From Oscillospiraceae bacterium (GTDB taxonomy: Bacteria; Bacillota; Clostridia; Oscillospirales; Ruminococcaceae), in contig JAFUIS010000018.1 in NCBI GenBank assembly GCA_017468365.1, forward strand, positions 158,895 to 222,894: a stretch of DNA of 64,000 bases. Reading direction: 5' to 3'. Position 1 is the first letter of the stretch. Every line of letters begins with the position of its first letter. Below, piece by piece: positions 8,077 through 17,137 of the stretch. The notes under the pieces are model-generated. The model searched no databases. It saw only the letters and a list, made by a program, of their open reading frames with translations, and was not told the origin of the DNA. Position numbers and translations under genes: made by a program.

Positions 8077-8817
8077 TCAGAGAAGTCTTATATAATCGGA
8101 AGAAGCATAGCCGACGGTGCCGTTATAGTTGACGGTATACCAGCCGTTCCAGCTTCCGAGCACCGTGAGCACGGAACCGTTGGACGCGGAAGAAATCACT
8201 CTTCCGGCGGTGCTCGGATAATTTCGGATGTTGAGATTTCCGCTTTTTAAAGCCACTTTTCCGGTTTTTGGAGTCATAGGTGAAACCAGCGGAAGACCAA
8301 AATATTCCGCCATTGAAAGGGCGAGTTTTTCTGCTATGAGATCAAGATTTTCGGTTATCCAGTTTGCATCGTCGACGTTGTCGTGATAGGCGACTTCCAC
8401 GAGCACAGCCGGTGCTCGCGTTCTTGTTACTTCGCCGAGGAAGGTGGTGCTTTGAGCTCTTGCACCTTCGGGAAAGGGATAAACGGTGCTCAGGTTTTCG
8501 GCGATGAGCACGGCGGCTTTTTCGCCGCGGATGCTGTTCGGAGCATAGAAGGCGATGCTGCCCCGAACTTCGCCGTAACGACCTTCCGGCGCGGCATTGG
8601 AATGGAGCGCAAGGTGAAAATCGTAATTTCCCGCATTTGAAGCGCGTATTGAAGAACCGGCGGTCATTTCGGGGGTGTTGCGGGTATATTTTATTCCGGT
8701 GGAGATGAGCCAGGGCTCCATTTTATCAGCCAGAAGGTTCATCCAGTATTCTTCGGAACCTCCGGTGACATAGGTGTTTGCCTGTTGGGTGGAAGGGCTG
8801 AGATATATGGTCGGCAT
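8077..8817 (-). CDS. N-acetylmuramoyl-L-alanine amidase with SH3-like domain
   Basis: Predicted peptidoglycan hydrolase of 246 residues. The first about 170 residues are an Amidase_3-type catalytic domain: IYLSPSTQ at the start, FHLALHSNAAPEG carrying a zinc-ligand-type His, and APAVLVEVAYHDN with the catalytic-type Glu. The last about 65 residues form a bacterial SH3 domain (LNIRNYPSTAGRVISS through YTVNYNGTVGYASSDYI), usually for wall binding. No signal peptide is seen, so it may leave by lysis or act in the mother cell during spore development; that is inference. The ATG follows a GGAGG site. Confidence 0.87.
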   Translation of the reverse strand: MPTIYLSPSTQQANTYVTGGSEEYWMNLLADKMEPWLISTGIKYTRNTPEMTAGSSIRASNAGNYDFHLALHSNAAPEGRYGEVRGSIAFYAPNSIRGEKAAVLIAENLSTVYPFPEGARAQSTTFLGEVTRTRAPAVLVEVAYHDNVDDANWITENLDLIAEKLALSMAEYFGLPLVSPMTPKTGKVALKSGNLNIRNYPSTAGRVISSASNGSVLTVLGSWNGWYTVNYNGTVGYASSDYIRLL

Positions 8818-9011
8818 AATTTTTCCTCCGAAAAAATATTTGATATATTTTTATGATATGCAAAAAATAATTGCGGCGTTAAAAAGTCTGAAAAAGAAAA
8901 ATTAATGGAAAATCCTTAATTTTTTACTTTATTTTATATAATATTTCTGTTATACTATGTATTTGTGAAAATTTTTTTATTTTTAAGACCGATATTTGGT
9001 AAAGGAGAACT

Positions 9012-10022
9012 ATTACGGAACAGTTAGTCGATATCGAAAGAATGGAAAATGCCGTTGCTCTTTTCGGAAGTTTTGATGAAAACATCAAGGAGATCGAAAA
9101 AGCTTACGGAGTAAATATAGTTTGCAGAGGAACGCAGATAAAAATAAACGGCGACCCGGAAAAAGTTTCGCTTGCGGGAAAGGCGGTGCAGAGCCTTCTT
9201 TCGCTTATCAGCAGAGGGGAAGAACTTAACGACCAGAACATCCATTACGTTATGGACCTTGTGAACGAGGGAAACGAGGACCAGGTGAACAAAATCAGTT
9301 CCGACTGCATCTGCATCACCGCAAAAGGAAAACCGGTCAAGGCAAAGACCCTTGGACAGAAGGCATATATCGAAGCCATAAAAAACACCACGATTACCAT
9401 AGGCGTCGGACCTGCGGGTACCGGCAAGACCTATCTTGCAGTGGCAATGGCGATAAAAGCTTTCCGCAACCAGGAAGTTAACAGAATAATTCTTACCCGT
9501 CCTGCTGTTGAAGCGGGCGAAAAACTCGGATTCCTTCCGGGCGACCTTCAGAACAAAGTCGACCCATATCTCCGCCCCCTTTATGACGCGCTTTTCGAGA
9601 TGCTCGGTCCGGAAAACTACCAGAGATTTGTGGAACGCGGAAACATCGAAGTTGCACCTCTTGCATATATGCGCGGACGCACCCTTGACGATTCGTTCAT
9701 CATTCTTGACGAAGCGCAGAACACTACACCCGAGCAGATGAAGATGTTCCTTACGAGGCTTGGTTTCAACTCGAAAGCAGTAATAAACGGCGACGCCACC
9801 CAGATAGACCTTCCTTCCATCAAGAAGAGCGGTCTTGTTGACGCGGTGAAAGTTCTTAAAGACGTCGAGGATATCTCGCTTATCAAATTTACCGAAAAGG
9901 ACGTTGTGCGCCACAGACTTGTCCAGAATATCATCAAGGCGTACGAAAAATATTACGAAAGGGCAGCAAAAGAGAATGGCACTCGCAAAAGTTATCATTT
10001 CAAACCGACAGAGAGAGATTAA
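9012..10022 (+). CDS. phoH: PhoH family ATPase, probable ATT start
   Basis: Cytoplasmic ATPase of the PhoH family, often next to ybeY and linked to RNA metabolism. Walker A is GPAGTGKTYLA, and Walker B is SFIILDEAQNTTPEQMKMFLTR with the conserved NGDATQIDLP after it. The first ATG (9042) has no ribosome site, while AAAGGAG at 9001-9007 is placed for the in-frame ATT at 9012. Starting there adds (M)TEQLVDIER, which resembles the usual PhoH N-terminus as I recall it. A TAA at 9000 closes the frame upstream, so ATT or ATG are the only options. It overlaps ybeY. Confidence 0.9.
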   Translation: MTEQLVDIERMENAVALFGSFDENIKEIEKAYGVNIVCRGTQIKINGDPEKVSLAGKAVQSLLSLISRGEELNDQNIHYVMDLVNEGNEDQVNKISSDCICITAKGKPVKAKTLGQKAYIEAIKNTTITIGVGPAGTGKTYLAVAMAIKAFRNQEVNRIILTRPAVEAGEKLGFLPGDLQNKVDPYLRPLYDALFEMLGPENYQRFVERGNIEVAPLAYMRGRTLDDSFIILDEAQNTTPEQMKMFLTRLGFNSKAVINGDATQIDLPSIKKSGLVDAVKVLKDVEDISLIKFTEKDVVRHRLVQNIIKAYEKYYERAAKENGTRKSYHFKPTERD

Positions 10023-10473
10023 AATACCCACCGGAATAAGAATGCTTATGCGCCGCTGCTGCGAAGCGACTCTTCTTACCGAAGGATTTACCGAACAGGG
10101 AGAAATCAGCATCAGCTTTGTTTCGAACGAAGAAATAAGAAAAATAAACGCAGAATTCAGAAACGTTGACGCCGTTACCGACGTTATTTCGTTCCCGCTC
10201 GGAGAAAACGGAGTTTATGACCGCAACCCCGAAAGCGGAGCACTTCTTTTGGGAGATATGGTCATATCTCTTCAGAAAGCGGAGCAGCAGGCGGAACTTT
10301 ACGGACACACCCTTCAGAGAGAAGTGGCTTATCTTACCGTTCATTCCGTTTTGCATCTTCTCGGTTACGACCACGTAAACGGCGGCATGGAACAGGTACA
10401 TATGAGAGAAAGGGAGGAAACCGTTCTCGCGAAGCTCGGTCTTCAGCGTGACGCAAGCTATGTCAATGAATAA
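9976..10473 (+). CDS. ybeY: Endoribonuclease YbeY (rRNA maturation factor)
   Basis: Zinc-dependent single-strand endoribonuclease of 165 residues used in 16S rRNA 3' end maturation and ribosome quality control. The metal motif HSVLHLLGYDH near residue 120 matches the family HxxxHxxGxxH. ISISFVSNEEIRKINAEFRN and TDVISFP are further family motifs. The start at 9976 lies inside the last codons of phoH in another frame, so the genes overlap by 47 bases and are probably coupled. An upstream frame extension to 9904 has no support. Confidence 0.92.
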   Translation: MALAKVIISNRQREIKIPTGIRMLMRRCCEATLLTEGFTEQGEISISFVSNEEIRKINAEFRNVDAVTDVISFPLGENGVYDRNPESGALLLGDMVISLQKAEQQAELYGHTLQREVAYLTVHSVLHLLGYDHVNGGMEQVHMREREETVLAKLGLQRDASYVNE

Positions 10474-11377
10474 CATGAAATTTGGAACCAAATCCGCTTT
10501 TGTTGCCATCGTCGGAAGACCGAACGTGGGCAAAAGCTCTCTTCTTAACGCACTTATAGGCGAAAAAGTTGCAGCAGTTTCTGCAAAACCCCAGACCACC
10601 AGAACGAGGATCACCGGTATTCTTACCAAAGGTCTTACCCAGTTCGTGTTTATCGATACCCCCGGTCTTCATAAACCCAAAACCAAACTTGCGGACTTTA
10701 TGGTAAAACAGGTGGGCGATTCCGTCGCGGACGTTGATATCGCAATCCTTGTTGTTGAACCCAAAGGCGAGATCACTCAGCCGGAACGCGACCTTATCGA
10801 AAGATTCAAGGCTCTTCGCCTTCCCGCTATCCTTTGCATCAACAAAATCGACACTCTTGAGAACAAAGAGGAGATGCTTGCGAAAATCGCAATGCTTTCC
10901 AAAGAATATAATTTTGACGAGGTTATTCCGATTTCCGCACTCAAAAAGGACGGAATCAACATCCTCACCGATGAACTTGAAAAATACGCTGAGGAAGGTC
11001 CCCATTATTTTGCGGACGATTCCATTACCGACCAGCCCGAAAGAGCCATTGTTGCGGAACTTATCCGCGAAAGAATGCTTGTTGACCTTGAGGACGAAGT
11101 TCCCCACGGAATCGCGGTTTCCATCGAAGCCATGAAAGAGCGCAGCGGCAAGGATATGATCGATATCGACGCTATCATCTATTGCGAACGCGAGAGCCAT
11201 AAAGGCATCATCATCGGTAAAAAAGGCGCAATGCTCAAGAAAATCGGCAGCGAAGCAAGAACGAGCGTCGAGCGCTTTCTCGGCTGCAAGGTAAACCTTC
11301 AGCTTTGGGTAAAAGTTAAAGAGGACTGGCGCAACCGCGACGGACTTCTTCGCAACTTCGGTTTTACCGAACAGTAA
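10466..11377 (+). CDS. era: GTPase Era
   Basis: Essential GTPase that binds 16S rRNA and helps mature the 30S subunit; about 303 residues. G1 is GRPNVGKSS, G3 is DTPGLHKP and G4 is NKID. The C-terminal KH domain contains IIGKKGAMLKKIG. In-frame ATG codons occur at 10448, 10460, 10466 and 10475; I chose 10466 because it overlaps the ybeY stop (ATGAATAA) and gives a family-like N-terminus of about 11 residues before FVAIVGRP. No clear ribosome site is seen, so coupling to ybeY is likely. Confidence 0.93.
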   Translation: MNNMKFGTKSAFVAIVGRPNVGKSSLLNALIGEKVAAVSAKPQTTRTRITGILTKGLTQFVFIDTPGLHKPKTKLADFMVKQVGDSVADVDIAILVVEPKGEITQPERDLIERFKALRLPAILCINKIDTLENKEEMLAKIAMLSKEYNFDEVIPISALKKDGINILTDELEKYAEEGPHYFADDSITDQPERAIVAELIRERMLVDLEDEVPHGIAVSIEAMKERSGKDMIDIDAIIYCERESHKGIIIGKKGAMLKKIGSEARTSVERFLGCKVNLQLWVKVKEDWRNRDGLLRNFGFTEQ

Positions 11378-11457
11378 AATATAACTTTTTTTACCTCGCA
11401 TATCGGTTTTTCAAAATCATAAAATGATAATGAAAAAAATTTGCGGGGGAAAAAGCC

Positions 11458-11691
11458 ATGAATGAAAAAAGCTGGAACGATTTTGAAAAAACAGGAAAAA
11501 TAAGCGACTATCTGAACTATAAGCTTTCGAACGCCAACGTTATCAACCAAAAGATAAACGGCGGTGAAATAAAACCCGCTCTTCCGACGGATGTCGGAAA
11601 GCCGGAAGAAAGCGGAGATTTTAAAAAGCTTCATTTTTCCGTGAACGGCGGTATCGGTTATGCAGATCAAGACGAAAGGCATCGTCCTTAA
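11458..11691 (+). CDS. Small YqzL-like protein upstream of recO
   Basis: Protein of 77 residues. The first about 20 residues (SWNDFEKTGKISDYLNYKL) resemble the short YqzL family, which sits between era and recO in Bacillus; position and the W..F..TG..xxYL pattern both fit. It is longer than YqzL as I remember it (about 50 residues), with a polar tail (NGGEIKPALPTDVGKPEES). A GCGGGGGAAAAAGCC leader serves the ATG. Its last 32 bases overlap recO in another frame. Function is unknown. Confidence 0.7.
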   Translation: MNEKSWNDFEKTGKISDYLNYKLSNANVINQKINGGEIKPALPTDVGKPEESGDFKKLHFSVNGGIGYADQDERHRP

Positions 11692-12409
11692 AGTACAGGA
11701 TTATAACGAAAATGATAAGCTTCTCGCCGTTCTTACGGAGGATCGGGGAGTTATATATGCTTACGCTTCCGGAGCAAGAAGGATGAAAAGCGCCCTTTCA
11801 ACGGTTTCTTCCCAGCTTTGCTACGGAGAATTTGTTTTTTTTAAAAACCGCGACAAATATACGGTGGATTCGGCGGAAAGCGAAAGGCTTTTTTTTGGAA
11901 TAAGAAAAGACCTTGACAGCCTTGCTTATGCAAGTTATTTTTGCGAACTTTGTCTTTCTGCAGCGAACCCGGAAGAAGAAGCGAAGGATATCCTTCGGCT
12001 TCTTCTCAACACCTTACATATGCTCGAAAACAAAAAAGTCCACCCGGCGATGCTCAAAGCCATTTTTGAATTTCGGCTCATGAGTCTTATCGGTTATGCG
12101 CCGGATCTTATTGCCTGTTCGGAATGCGGAGAATTTGAAAAGGCGGCTTACTGGTTCGACACCCAAAGCGGAAGCGCAGTCTGTACCGATTGCCGTCCGA
12201 ACGGAGCAAACGGCGAGGTGCTTCTTTCAAAAGCGGCTTTTTTGGGCGCAAGGCACATTGTTTATGCGCCAATGGAACAGCTTTTTTCTTTCCGAATCGG
12301 AGAAAATTCGCTTATCGAACTTTCGGTTGCGGCGGAAAAATATGCCGTGACCCAGATGGACAAGGTTTTTCCGACTCTTGAATTTTTGAATTCCATTCGT
12401 ACATTCTGA
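11660..12409 (+). CDS. recO: DNA repair protein RecO
   Basis: Recombination mediator of 249 residues that loads RecA onto SSB-covered DNA in the RecFOR pathway. The N-terminus (IKTKGIVLKVQDYNENDKLL) is the RecO OB fold, followed by YASGARR. A zinc finger with CSEC and CTDC lies around residues 153-176, as in many Firmicutes RecO proteins. The start is inside the preceding small gene, so translation is probably coupled. Confidence 0.92.
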   Translation: MQIKTKGIVLKVQDYNENDKLLAVLTEDRGVIYAYASGARRMKSALSTVSSQLCYGEFVFFKNRDKYTVDSAESERLFFGIRKDLDSLAYASYFCELCLSAANPEEEAKDILRLLLNTLHMLENKKVHPAMLKAIFEFRLMSLIGYAPDLIACSECGEFEKAAYWFDTQSGSAVCTDCRPNGANGEVLLSKAAFLGARHIVYAPMEQLFSFRIGENSLIELSVAAEKYAVTQMDKVFPTLEFLNSIRTF

Positions 12410-12445
12410 TTTTATAGTTTTGAAGTAAACTTCAGAGGTAAAAAT

Positions 12446-14833
12446 ATGACCGAAAACAGACATTACAGGGCGCTTGAGCTTGATAAAATTCTTACCATGC
12501 TCAGCGAATGCACCGGCTGTGAAGACAGCCGCCGCCTTGCTCTTGAAACAGAACCAAAGACGACCATTCGTGAGGCAAAACGCCTTATGGACCGAACTGC
12601 GGACGCATTTATGCTTTCCGCAAGGTTCGGTGCTCCTTCTCTTCACGGAGTGAAGAACGTTACCGGTTCGCTTAAACGCGCACAGATGGGCGCGACCCTT
12701 TCTCTTCCGGAACTTATCGATATCGAAAGATTCCTTAAGGCTCTTCGTGAGATGAAGGACTTCCGCAACAATTACGAGGGGGAAGAGGCGACCTCTCTTG
12801 ATGAATTTTTTGAAAGCCTTATGCCGAACCAGCGCCTTGAGGAAAAAATCGGTTTTACCGTTGTTTCCGAAGACGAGGTCAGCGACACCGCAAGCCCCAC
12901 TCTTGCGGATATAAGAAGAAAAATAAGAAACTCCCAGGCAAAGGTAAAGGACCAGCTGGATAAACTTATCCATTCCAATACCTATGCAAAATATCTTCAG
13001 GAACCCATCGTCACCATGCGTGACGGAAGATACTGCGTTCCGGTAAAAGCGGAATACAGAAATGAAATCAAGGGCATGGTGCACGATACTTCCGGTACAG
13101 GTGCCACAATTTTTATTGAACCGGCGGGTGTTGTTGACGAAAATAACGAGACCCGAGTTCTGAAAGCAAAGGAACAGCAGGAAATTCAGAGAATCCTTTA
13201 CGAACTTTCCTGCGATATCGGAAACCATGCGGCGACCTTTATCGAAGATTATTCCGCCATTGTTGAACTTGACCTTTATTTTGCGAAGGCAAGACTTGCT
13301 TCCAAGATGAACGCTTCGGTTCCGAACCTTTCCGACGACGGAAAAGTCCGCCTTTCAAAAGCGCGTCATCCCCTTATTGATAAAAACAAAATCGTTCCGA
13401 TAGATATCGCTCTCGGTTACGATTATGACGTTCTTGTTATCACCGGTCCCAACACCGGCGGTAAGACCGTTGCGCTTAAAACCATCGGTCTTCTTACCCT
13501 TATGGCGATGTGCGGACTTATGATCCCTGCAGGAGAGAGCAGCAGCGTTTCTGTTTTTGAAAACGTTTTTGCTGATATCGGCGACGAACAGAGCATTGAA
13601 CAGAGCCTTTCGACTTTCTCTTCTCACATCAACAACACAATTAAGATTCTTGAAAAGACCGACGACAGAAGCCTTGTTCTTCTTGACGAACTTGGCGCAG
13701 GAACCGACCCTATCGAAGGTGCGGCGCTGGCTGTTGCAATCATCGAGCGCCTTAAACTTTACGGCGCAAAGGTCGCTGCGACCACCCACTATGCGGAAAT
13801 CAAGATGTATGCGCTCCAGACTCCGCGAGTAGAAAACGCCTGCTGTGAATTCAACGTCGAAACCCTTTCGCCTACTTATCGCCTTCTTGTGGGCGTTCCC
13901 GGAAAATCCAACGCATTCGCCATAACCGAGCGTCTTGGAATGGACGGAAGCATTGTTGACAGAGCAAGGGAACTTGTTTCTGCGGAAAACGCGAACTTTG
14001 AGGACGTTGTTGAAAAGCTTGAGCAGAGCCGTCAGGAACTTGAAAAAGAACACGAAAAAGCTGAAAATTACCGCAAAGAGACCGAACGAATCCGCCTTGA
14101 AATCGCGAAAGAAAAAGAGGAGATGGAACGCAGCAAGGAGAAAGAGCTTGAAGCCGCAAGACTTTCGGCAAAGCGCCTTGTTGAGCAGGTACGCGCGGAA
14201 TCCCAGAAGCTTATCGACGAGATAATCGAAACAAAAAAAGCCGCGGAGGCGGAAGCTTCCGCAGATATGGCGGCAAGAGCACGCGCCCAGATGAAGAGCG
14301 GAATTGCCCGTATTCAGGATATTGCGGACCCCATTGCCGCAAAGGACAGCGGTTACCGCCTTCCGAGAAATCTTGTGCGCGGCGACACCGTTCGCATAAA
14401 CGGAATGAGCAAGGACGGAACTCTTGTGGGTCTTCCGGACGGAGCGGGTTACTGCCTTGTGCAGACCGGCATCGTCAAATCGAAAGTCCACATTTCCGAA
14501 CTGCGCCTTATTGAAAACAACAAGTCGAAAAAGAACACCCTTGGCGGCGGTTCCGTTACCAAGAGCATTGAAAGCGCTTCCAGAAGAAAGGCCGCTTCGG
14601 AAGTTGACCTTCGCGGAATGGACGTTGAGCAGGGACTTCTTGAAATGGACAGATTCCTTGACGAATGCGTTCTTCTCAACCTTAACACAGTTTCCGTTAT
14701 CCACGGAAAGGGCACCGGTGTTCTTCGTGCGGCAGTACATCAGGCGCTTAAAAAGAACAAAGCGGTCAAAAGCTTCCGCCTCGGCGTTTACGGTGAAGGC
14801 GAGACCGGCGTTACAATAGTCGAGCTTAAATGA
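12446..14833 (+). CDS. mutS2: MutS2 (endonuclease/ribosome-rescue ATPase)
   Basis: MutS2 family protein of 795 residues. These act against recombination, and in Bacillus on collided ribosomes. The ATPase domain has Walker A GPNTGGKTVALK near residue 332 and Walker B VLLDELGAGTDPIEGAALA. A long Glu/Lys-rich coiled coil follows at about 515-615. The C-terminal Smr nuclease domain holds VDLRGMDVEQG and VIHGKGTGVLR near residues 715-755. Its stop overlaps the ogt start (ATGA). Confidence 0.94.
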   Translation: MTENRHYRALELDKILTMLSECTGCEDSRRLALETEPKTTIREAKRLMDRTADAFMLSARFGAPSLHGVKNVTGSLKRAQMGATLSLPELIDIERFLKALREMKDFRNNYEGEEATSLDEFFESLMPNQRLEEKIGFTVVSEDEVSDTASPTLADIRRKIRNSQAKVKDQLDKLIHSNTYAKYLQEPIVTMRDGRYCVPVKAEYRNEIKGMVHDTSGTGATIFIEPAGVVDENNETRVLKAKEQQEIQRILYELSCDIGNHAATFIEDYSAIVELDLYFAKARLASKMNASVPNLSDDGKVRLSKARHPLIDKNKIVPIDIALGYDYDVLVITGPNTGGKTVALKTIGLLTLMAMCGLMIPAGESSSVSVFENVFADIGDEQSIEQSLSTFSSHINNTIKILEKTDDRSLVLLDELGAGTDPIEGAALAVAIIERLKLYGAKVAATTHYAEIKMYALQTPRVENACCEFNVETLSPTYRLLVGVPGKSNAFAITERLGMDGSIVDRARELVSAENANFEDVVEKLEQSRQELEKEHEKAENYRKETERIRLEIAKEKEEMERSKEKELEAARLSAKRLVEQVRAESQKLIDEIIETKKAAEAEASADMAARARAQMKSGIARIQDIADPIAAKDSGYRLPRNLVRGDTVRINGMSKDGTLVGLPDGAGYCLVQTGIVKSKVHISELRLIENNKSKKNTLGGGSVTKSIESASRRKAASEVDLRGMDVEQGLLEMDRFLDECVLLNLNTVSVIHGKGTGVLRAAVHQALKKNKAVKSFRLGVYGEGETGVTIVELK

Positions 14834-15306
14834 AAAAGCTGACTTTTGATTCTCCCATCGGAAAGATGGAGATCATTGAAGAAAATGAAAAAATAGTTCG
14901 GGCCGAAATCTTTTCAGGCAGCGAAAATGTGACTGAAAATGAAACGCCTTTACTCCTGAAAACAAGGGACGAATTCCTTGAATATTTCGCCGGAAAAAGA
15001 AAAGTTTTTGATTTTCCCTATGAATTTTCCGGAACGGATTTTCAGAAAGCGGTATGGCGCGAACTTGAAAAAATTCCCTTCGGCGAAACGAAAACTTACG
15101 GCGAAATTGCCGCCGCCATAGGAAAACCGAAAGCATCGAGAGCGGTGGGCGGTGCCTGCAACAGGAATCATATTCTTATTGCGGTGCCTTGCCACAGGGT
15201 TTTGGGTGCAAAAGGAAAACTTGTCGGTTTTGCATGGGGAACGGATATGAAACAATGGCTTCTGGGTCATGAGACCGGGCTGAAAGGAGAAGCTGATGAA
15301 ACTTGA
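14830..15306 (+). CDS. ogt: Methylated-DNA-protein cysteine S-methyltransferase
   Basis: Suicidal DNA repair protein of 158 residues that takes the alkyl group from O6-alkylguanine. The acceptor Cys is in IAVPCHRVLG near residue 120. The helix-turn-helix part includes TYGEIAAAIGKPKASRAVGGACNRN. GTG- or TTG-type starts are not needed; the ATG overlaps the mutS2 stop, forming one repair operon. There is no Ada N-terminal domain. Confidence 0.93.
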   Translation: MKKLTFDSPIGKMEIIEENEKIVRAEIFSGSENVTENETPLLLKTRDEFLEYFAGKRKVFDFPYEFSGTDFQKAVWRELEKIPFGETKTYGEIAAAIGKPKASRAVGGACNRNHILIAVPCHRVLGAKGKLVGFAWGTDMKQWLLGHETGLKGEADET

Positions 15307-16426
15307 ATGGAAAACCTGCATAAAAGCCGCAGTGTGTCTTTTCGGACTTTTTCTTGCGGTGACTTATTGGAAAGACGTTGCAGGATTTATAAAAATCGCG
15401 GTGGGTGCGGCTGCGCCGCTTTTTATCGGCGGAGCGGTGGCTTACGTTGTGAACCTTCTGATGAGTTTTTATGAAAAACGCTTTTTCGGAAAGGTGAAAA
15501 ACGAAAATCTTCTTAAATTAAAAAGACCCCTTTGTATGATATTTGCGTTTATAACCCTTGTTGCGGTAATCGGACTTGTTGTATGGCTTGTTCTTCCGCA
15601 GTTCATTTCCTGCATCATGCTGGTCATCGATTATATTCCGGACGCGGTTGATTGGATCGTTGAACAGCTTGAAAAGCTGGAATACGTTCCGCAGGACATT
15701 ATCGACATGCTCGTTTCCATAGACTGGAATTCCCAGATCGAGAAAATCGTGAAGGCGGTAACTTCCGGAATCGGCGACGTTATGGGTGTGGTGATTTCCA
15801 CCGTTTCTTCCGTTGTGGGCGGAATCGTCACCGCGTTTATCAGCCTTATCTTTGCTGTCTATATTCTTATTGACAAAGAAAAACTCGGCGACCAGGCAAC
15901 GAGAATTGCGAAGAAATATCTTAAACCGGAATGGTACGGAAAGCTTCGCTACGTGCTGGTCACTTTTAACGACAGCTTCCACAAATATATTGTGGGACAG
16001 TGCACCGAGGCGGTCATTCTCGGCGGACTTTGTGCCATTGGAATGACCTTGCTGGGACTTCCTTATGCGACGATGATAGGCGCGCTTGTGGCTTTTACGG
16101 CGCTTATTCCGGTTGCGGGCGCATTCATCGGCGGTGCGCTGGGCGCATTCATGATTTTGATGGTAAACCCGCTTCAGGCGCTTATATTCGTTGTTTTCCT
16201 TGTGGTGCTTCAGCAGCTTGAGGGAAACATCATCTATCCGAAAGTCGTGGGTTCTTCCATGGGCCTTCCGGCAATATGGGTACTTGCGGCAGTTACTGTC
16301 GGCGGCGGCGTTATGGGAATCATGGGCATGCTTATCGGTGTTCCCATTGCGGCGACTGTTTACCGCATTGTGAGAAACGACCTTCACGGCGAGACCGAAG
16401 AAGAGATAAAAAAAGCAGTTTCATAA
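15296..16426 (+). CDS. AI-2E family transporter (PF01594-type permease)
   Basis: Integral membrane protein of 376 residues with about eight hydrophobic segments and the AI-2E family layout: an N-terminal pair of helices, a central amphipathic region (VPQDIIDMLVSIDWNSQIEK), then FAVYILIDKEK and the conserved C-terminal QQLEGNIIYPKVVGSSMGLP. Members include autoinducer-2 exporters and Na+/H+ antiporters, so the substrate is unknown. It overlaps ogt by 11 bases and ends at a strong terminator. Confidence 0.87.
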   Translation: MKLEWKTCIKAAVCLFGLFLAVTYWKDVAGFIKIAVGAAAPLFIGGAVAYVVNLLMSFYEKRFFGKVKNENLLKLKRPLCMIFAFITLVAVIGLVVWLVLPQFISCIMLVIDYIPDAVDWIVEQLEKLEYVPQDIIDMLVSIDWNSQIEKIVKAVTSGIGDVMGVVISTVSSVVGGIVTAFISLIFAVYILIDKEKLGDQATRIAKKYLKPEWYGKLRYVLVTFNDSFHKYIVGQCTEAVILGGLCAIGMTLLGLPYATMIGALVAFTALIPVAGAFIGGALGAFMILMVNPLQALIFVVFLVVLQQLEGNIIYPKVVGSSMGLPAIWVLAAVTVGGGVMGIMGMLIGVPIAATVYRIVRNDLHGETEEEIKKAVS

Positions 16427-16438
16427 AGAATTGTAATA

Positions 16439-16473
16439 AAAAAGCTCCCGCAGGTTTTCTGCGGGAGCTTTTT
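16439..16473. terminator. Bidirectional terminator
   Basis: A 15-bp stem (through CTCCCGCAG / CTGCGGGAG) with a GTTTT loop and A/T flanks lies between convergent genes and can stop both. Confidence 0.88.
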
Positions 16474-16476
16474 GAA

Positions 16477-17022
16477 TCATTGATCTTCATATATCCAGGA
16501 TTTTACAGATGTCTCATAAAGTATTTCTGCAAGCTTTTCAGAAGAAATAGGAAAACCTTCGGATATCCACTGAAAAATCATTATCATACCTCCGGAAAGG
16601 TTATACAGCAGAACATATTTTTTATCAGTATCAATATTTTCATTCCAAAACCGGTCAACGTAATATTTAACGCAATCGTTTATAAATAGTTTGGGGTCGC
16701 CTTTCCTAAAAATAAGAGCAATTTCTCCTTCGCCGGATTTTATTTTGTTAAACAGCTCGATAAGTTGTTCCTTTCTGCTGAAAGGTTGGTTTATTTTTTG
16801 CGGAGCATTAATAAAATTGTATATTTTTTCAAAAATATCAAAATGTACATCCTGAATAAGTTGTTCGATATAACTGTAATGATAATAAAATGTCGAACGG
16901 TTAACATCGGCAAGGCGACAAAGCTCGGTTATGGAAATTTCATAAATCGAATGTTTTGCAAGAAGTAAAAGCAGGGCTTGTTTAAGCAGCTTTTTATTTT
17001 TTCGGATTCTTCGGTCTTCCAT
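16477..17022 (-). CDS. TetR/AcrR family transcriptional regulator
   Basis: DNA-binding regulator of 181 residues. The N-terminal helix-turn-helix has ISITELCRLADVNRSTFYYHY, the TetR signature, near residues 25-45; the rest is a helical ligand-binding domain. I chose the ATG at 17022 (MEDRRIRKNKK) with a GGTGAAAAA leader; an upstream start at 17061 would run through the putative operator. It is divergent from an SDR gene and probably controls it and itself. Base use is more AT-rich than in neighbouring operons. Confidence 0.85.
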   Translation of the reverse strand: MEDRRIRKNKKLLKQALLLLLAKHSIYEISITELCRLADVNRSTFYYHYSYIEQLIQDVHFDIFEKIYNFINAPQKINQPFSRKEQLIELFNKIKSGEGEIALIFRKGDPKLFINDCVKYYVDRFWNENIDTDKKYVLLYNLSGGMIMIFQWISEGFPISSEKLAEILYETSVKSWIYEDQ

Positions 17023-17055
17023 TTTTTCACCACTTTTGTTTATATGTATGTTTTC

Positions 17056-17093
17056 CAACATATGTTGAAATTTGTTTATTGTTATTATTATAA
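17056..17093 (+). promoter_or_regulatory. SDR promoter overlapped by a 12-bp palindromic operator candidate
   Basis: CAACATATGTTG at 17056-17067 is a perfect palindrome. It overlaps TTGAAA (17065-17070), which is followed after 17 bases by TTATAA (17088-17093), a plausible promoter for the SDR gene. A TetR dimer bound here would block that -35 element. Confidence 0.6.
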
Positions 17094-17137
17094 CGGAGGC
17101 TTAAAATAAAGTCAACAAAAAAAGGAGGAGCAAAAGT

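Noticed and set aside
13355-14740. 461-residue reverse open frame opposite mutS2
   Set aside because: Shadow of a strongly biased forward gene; no motif and no start signal.
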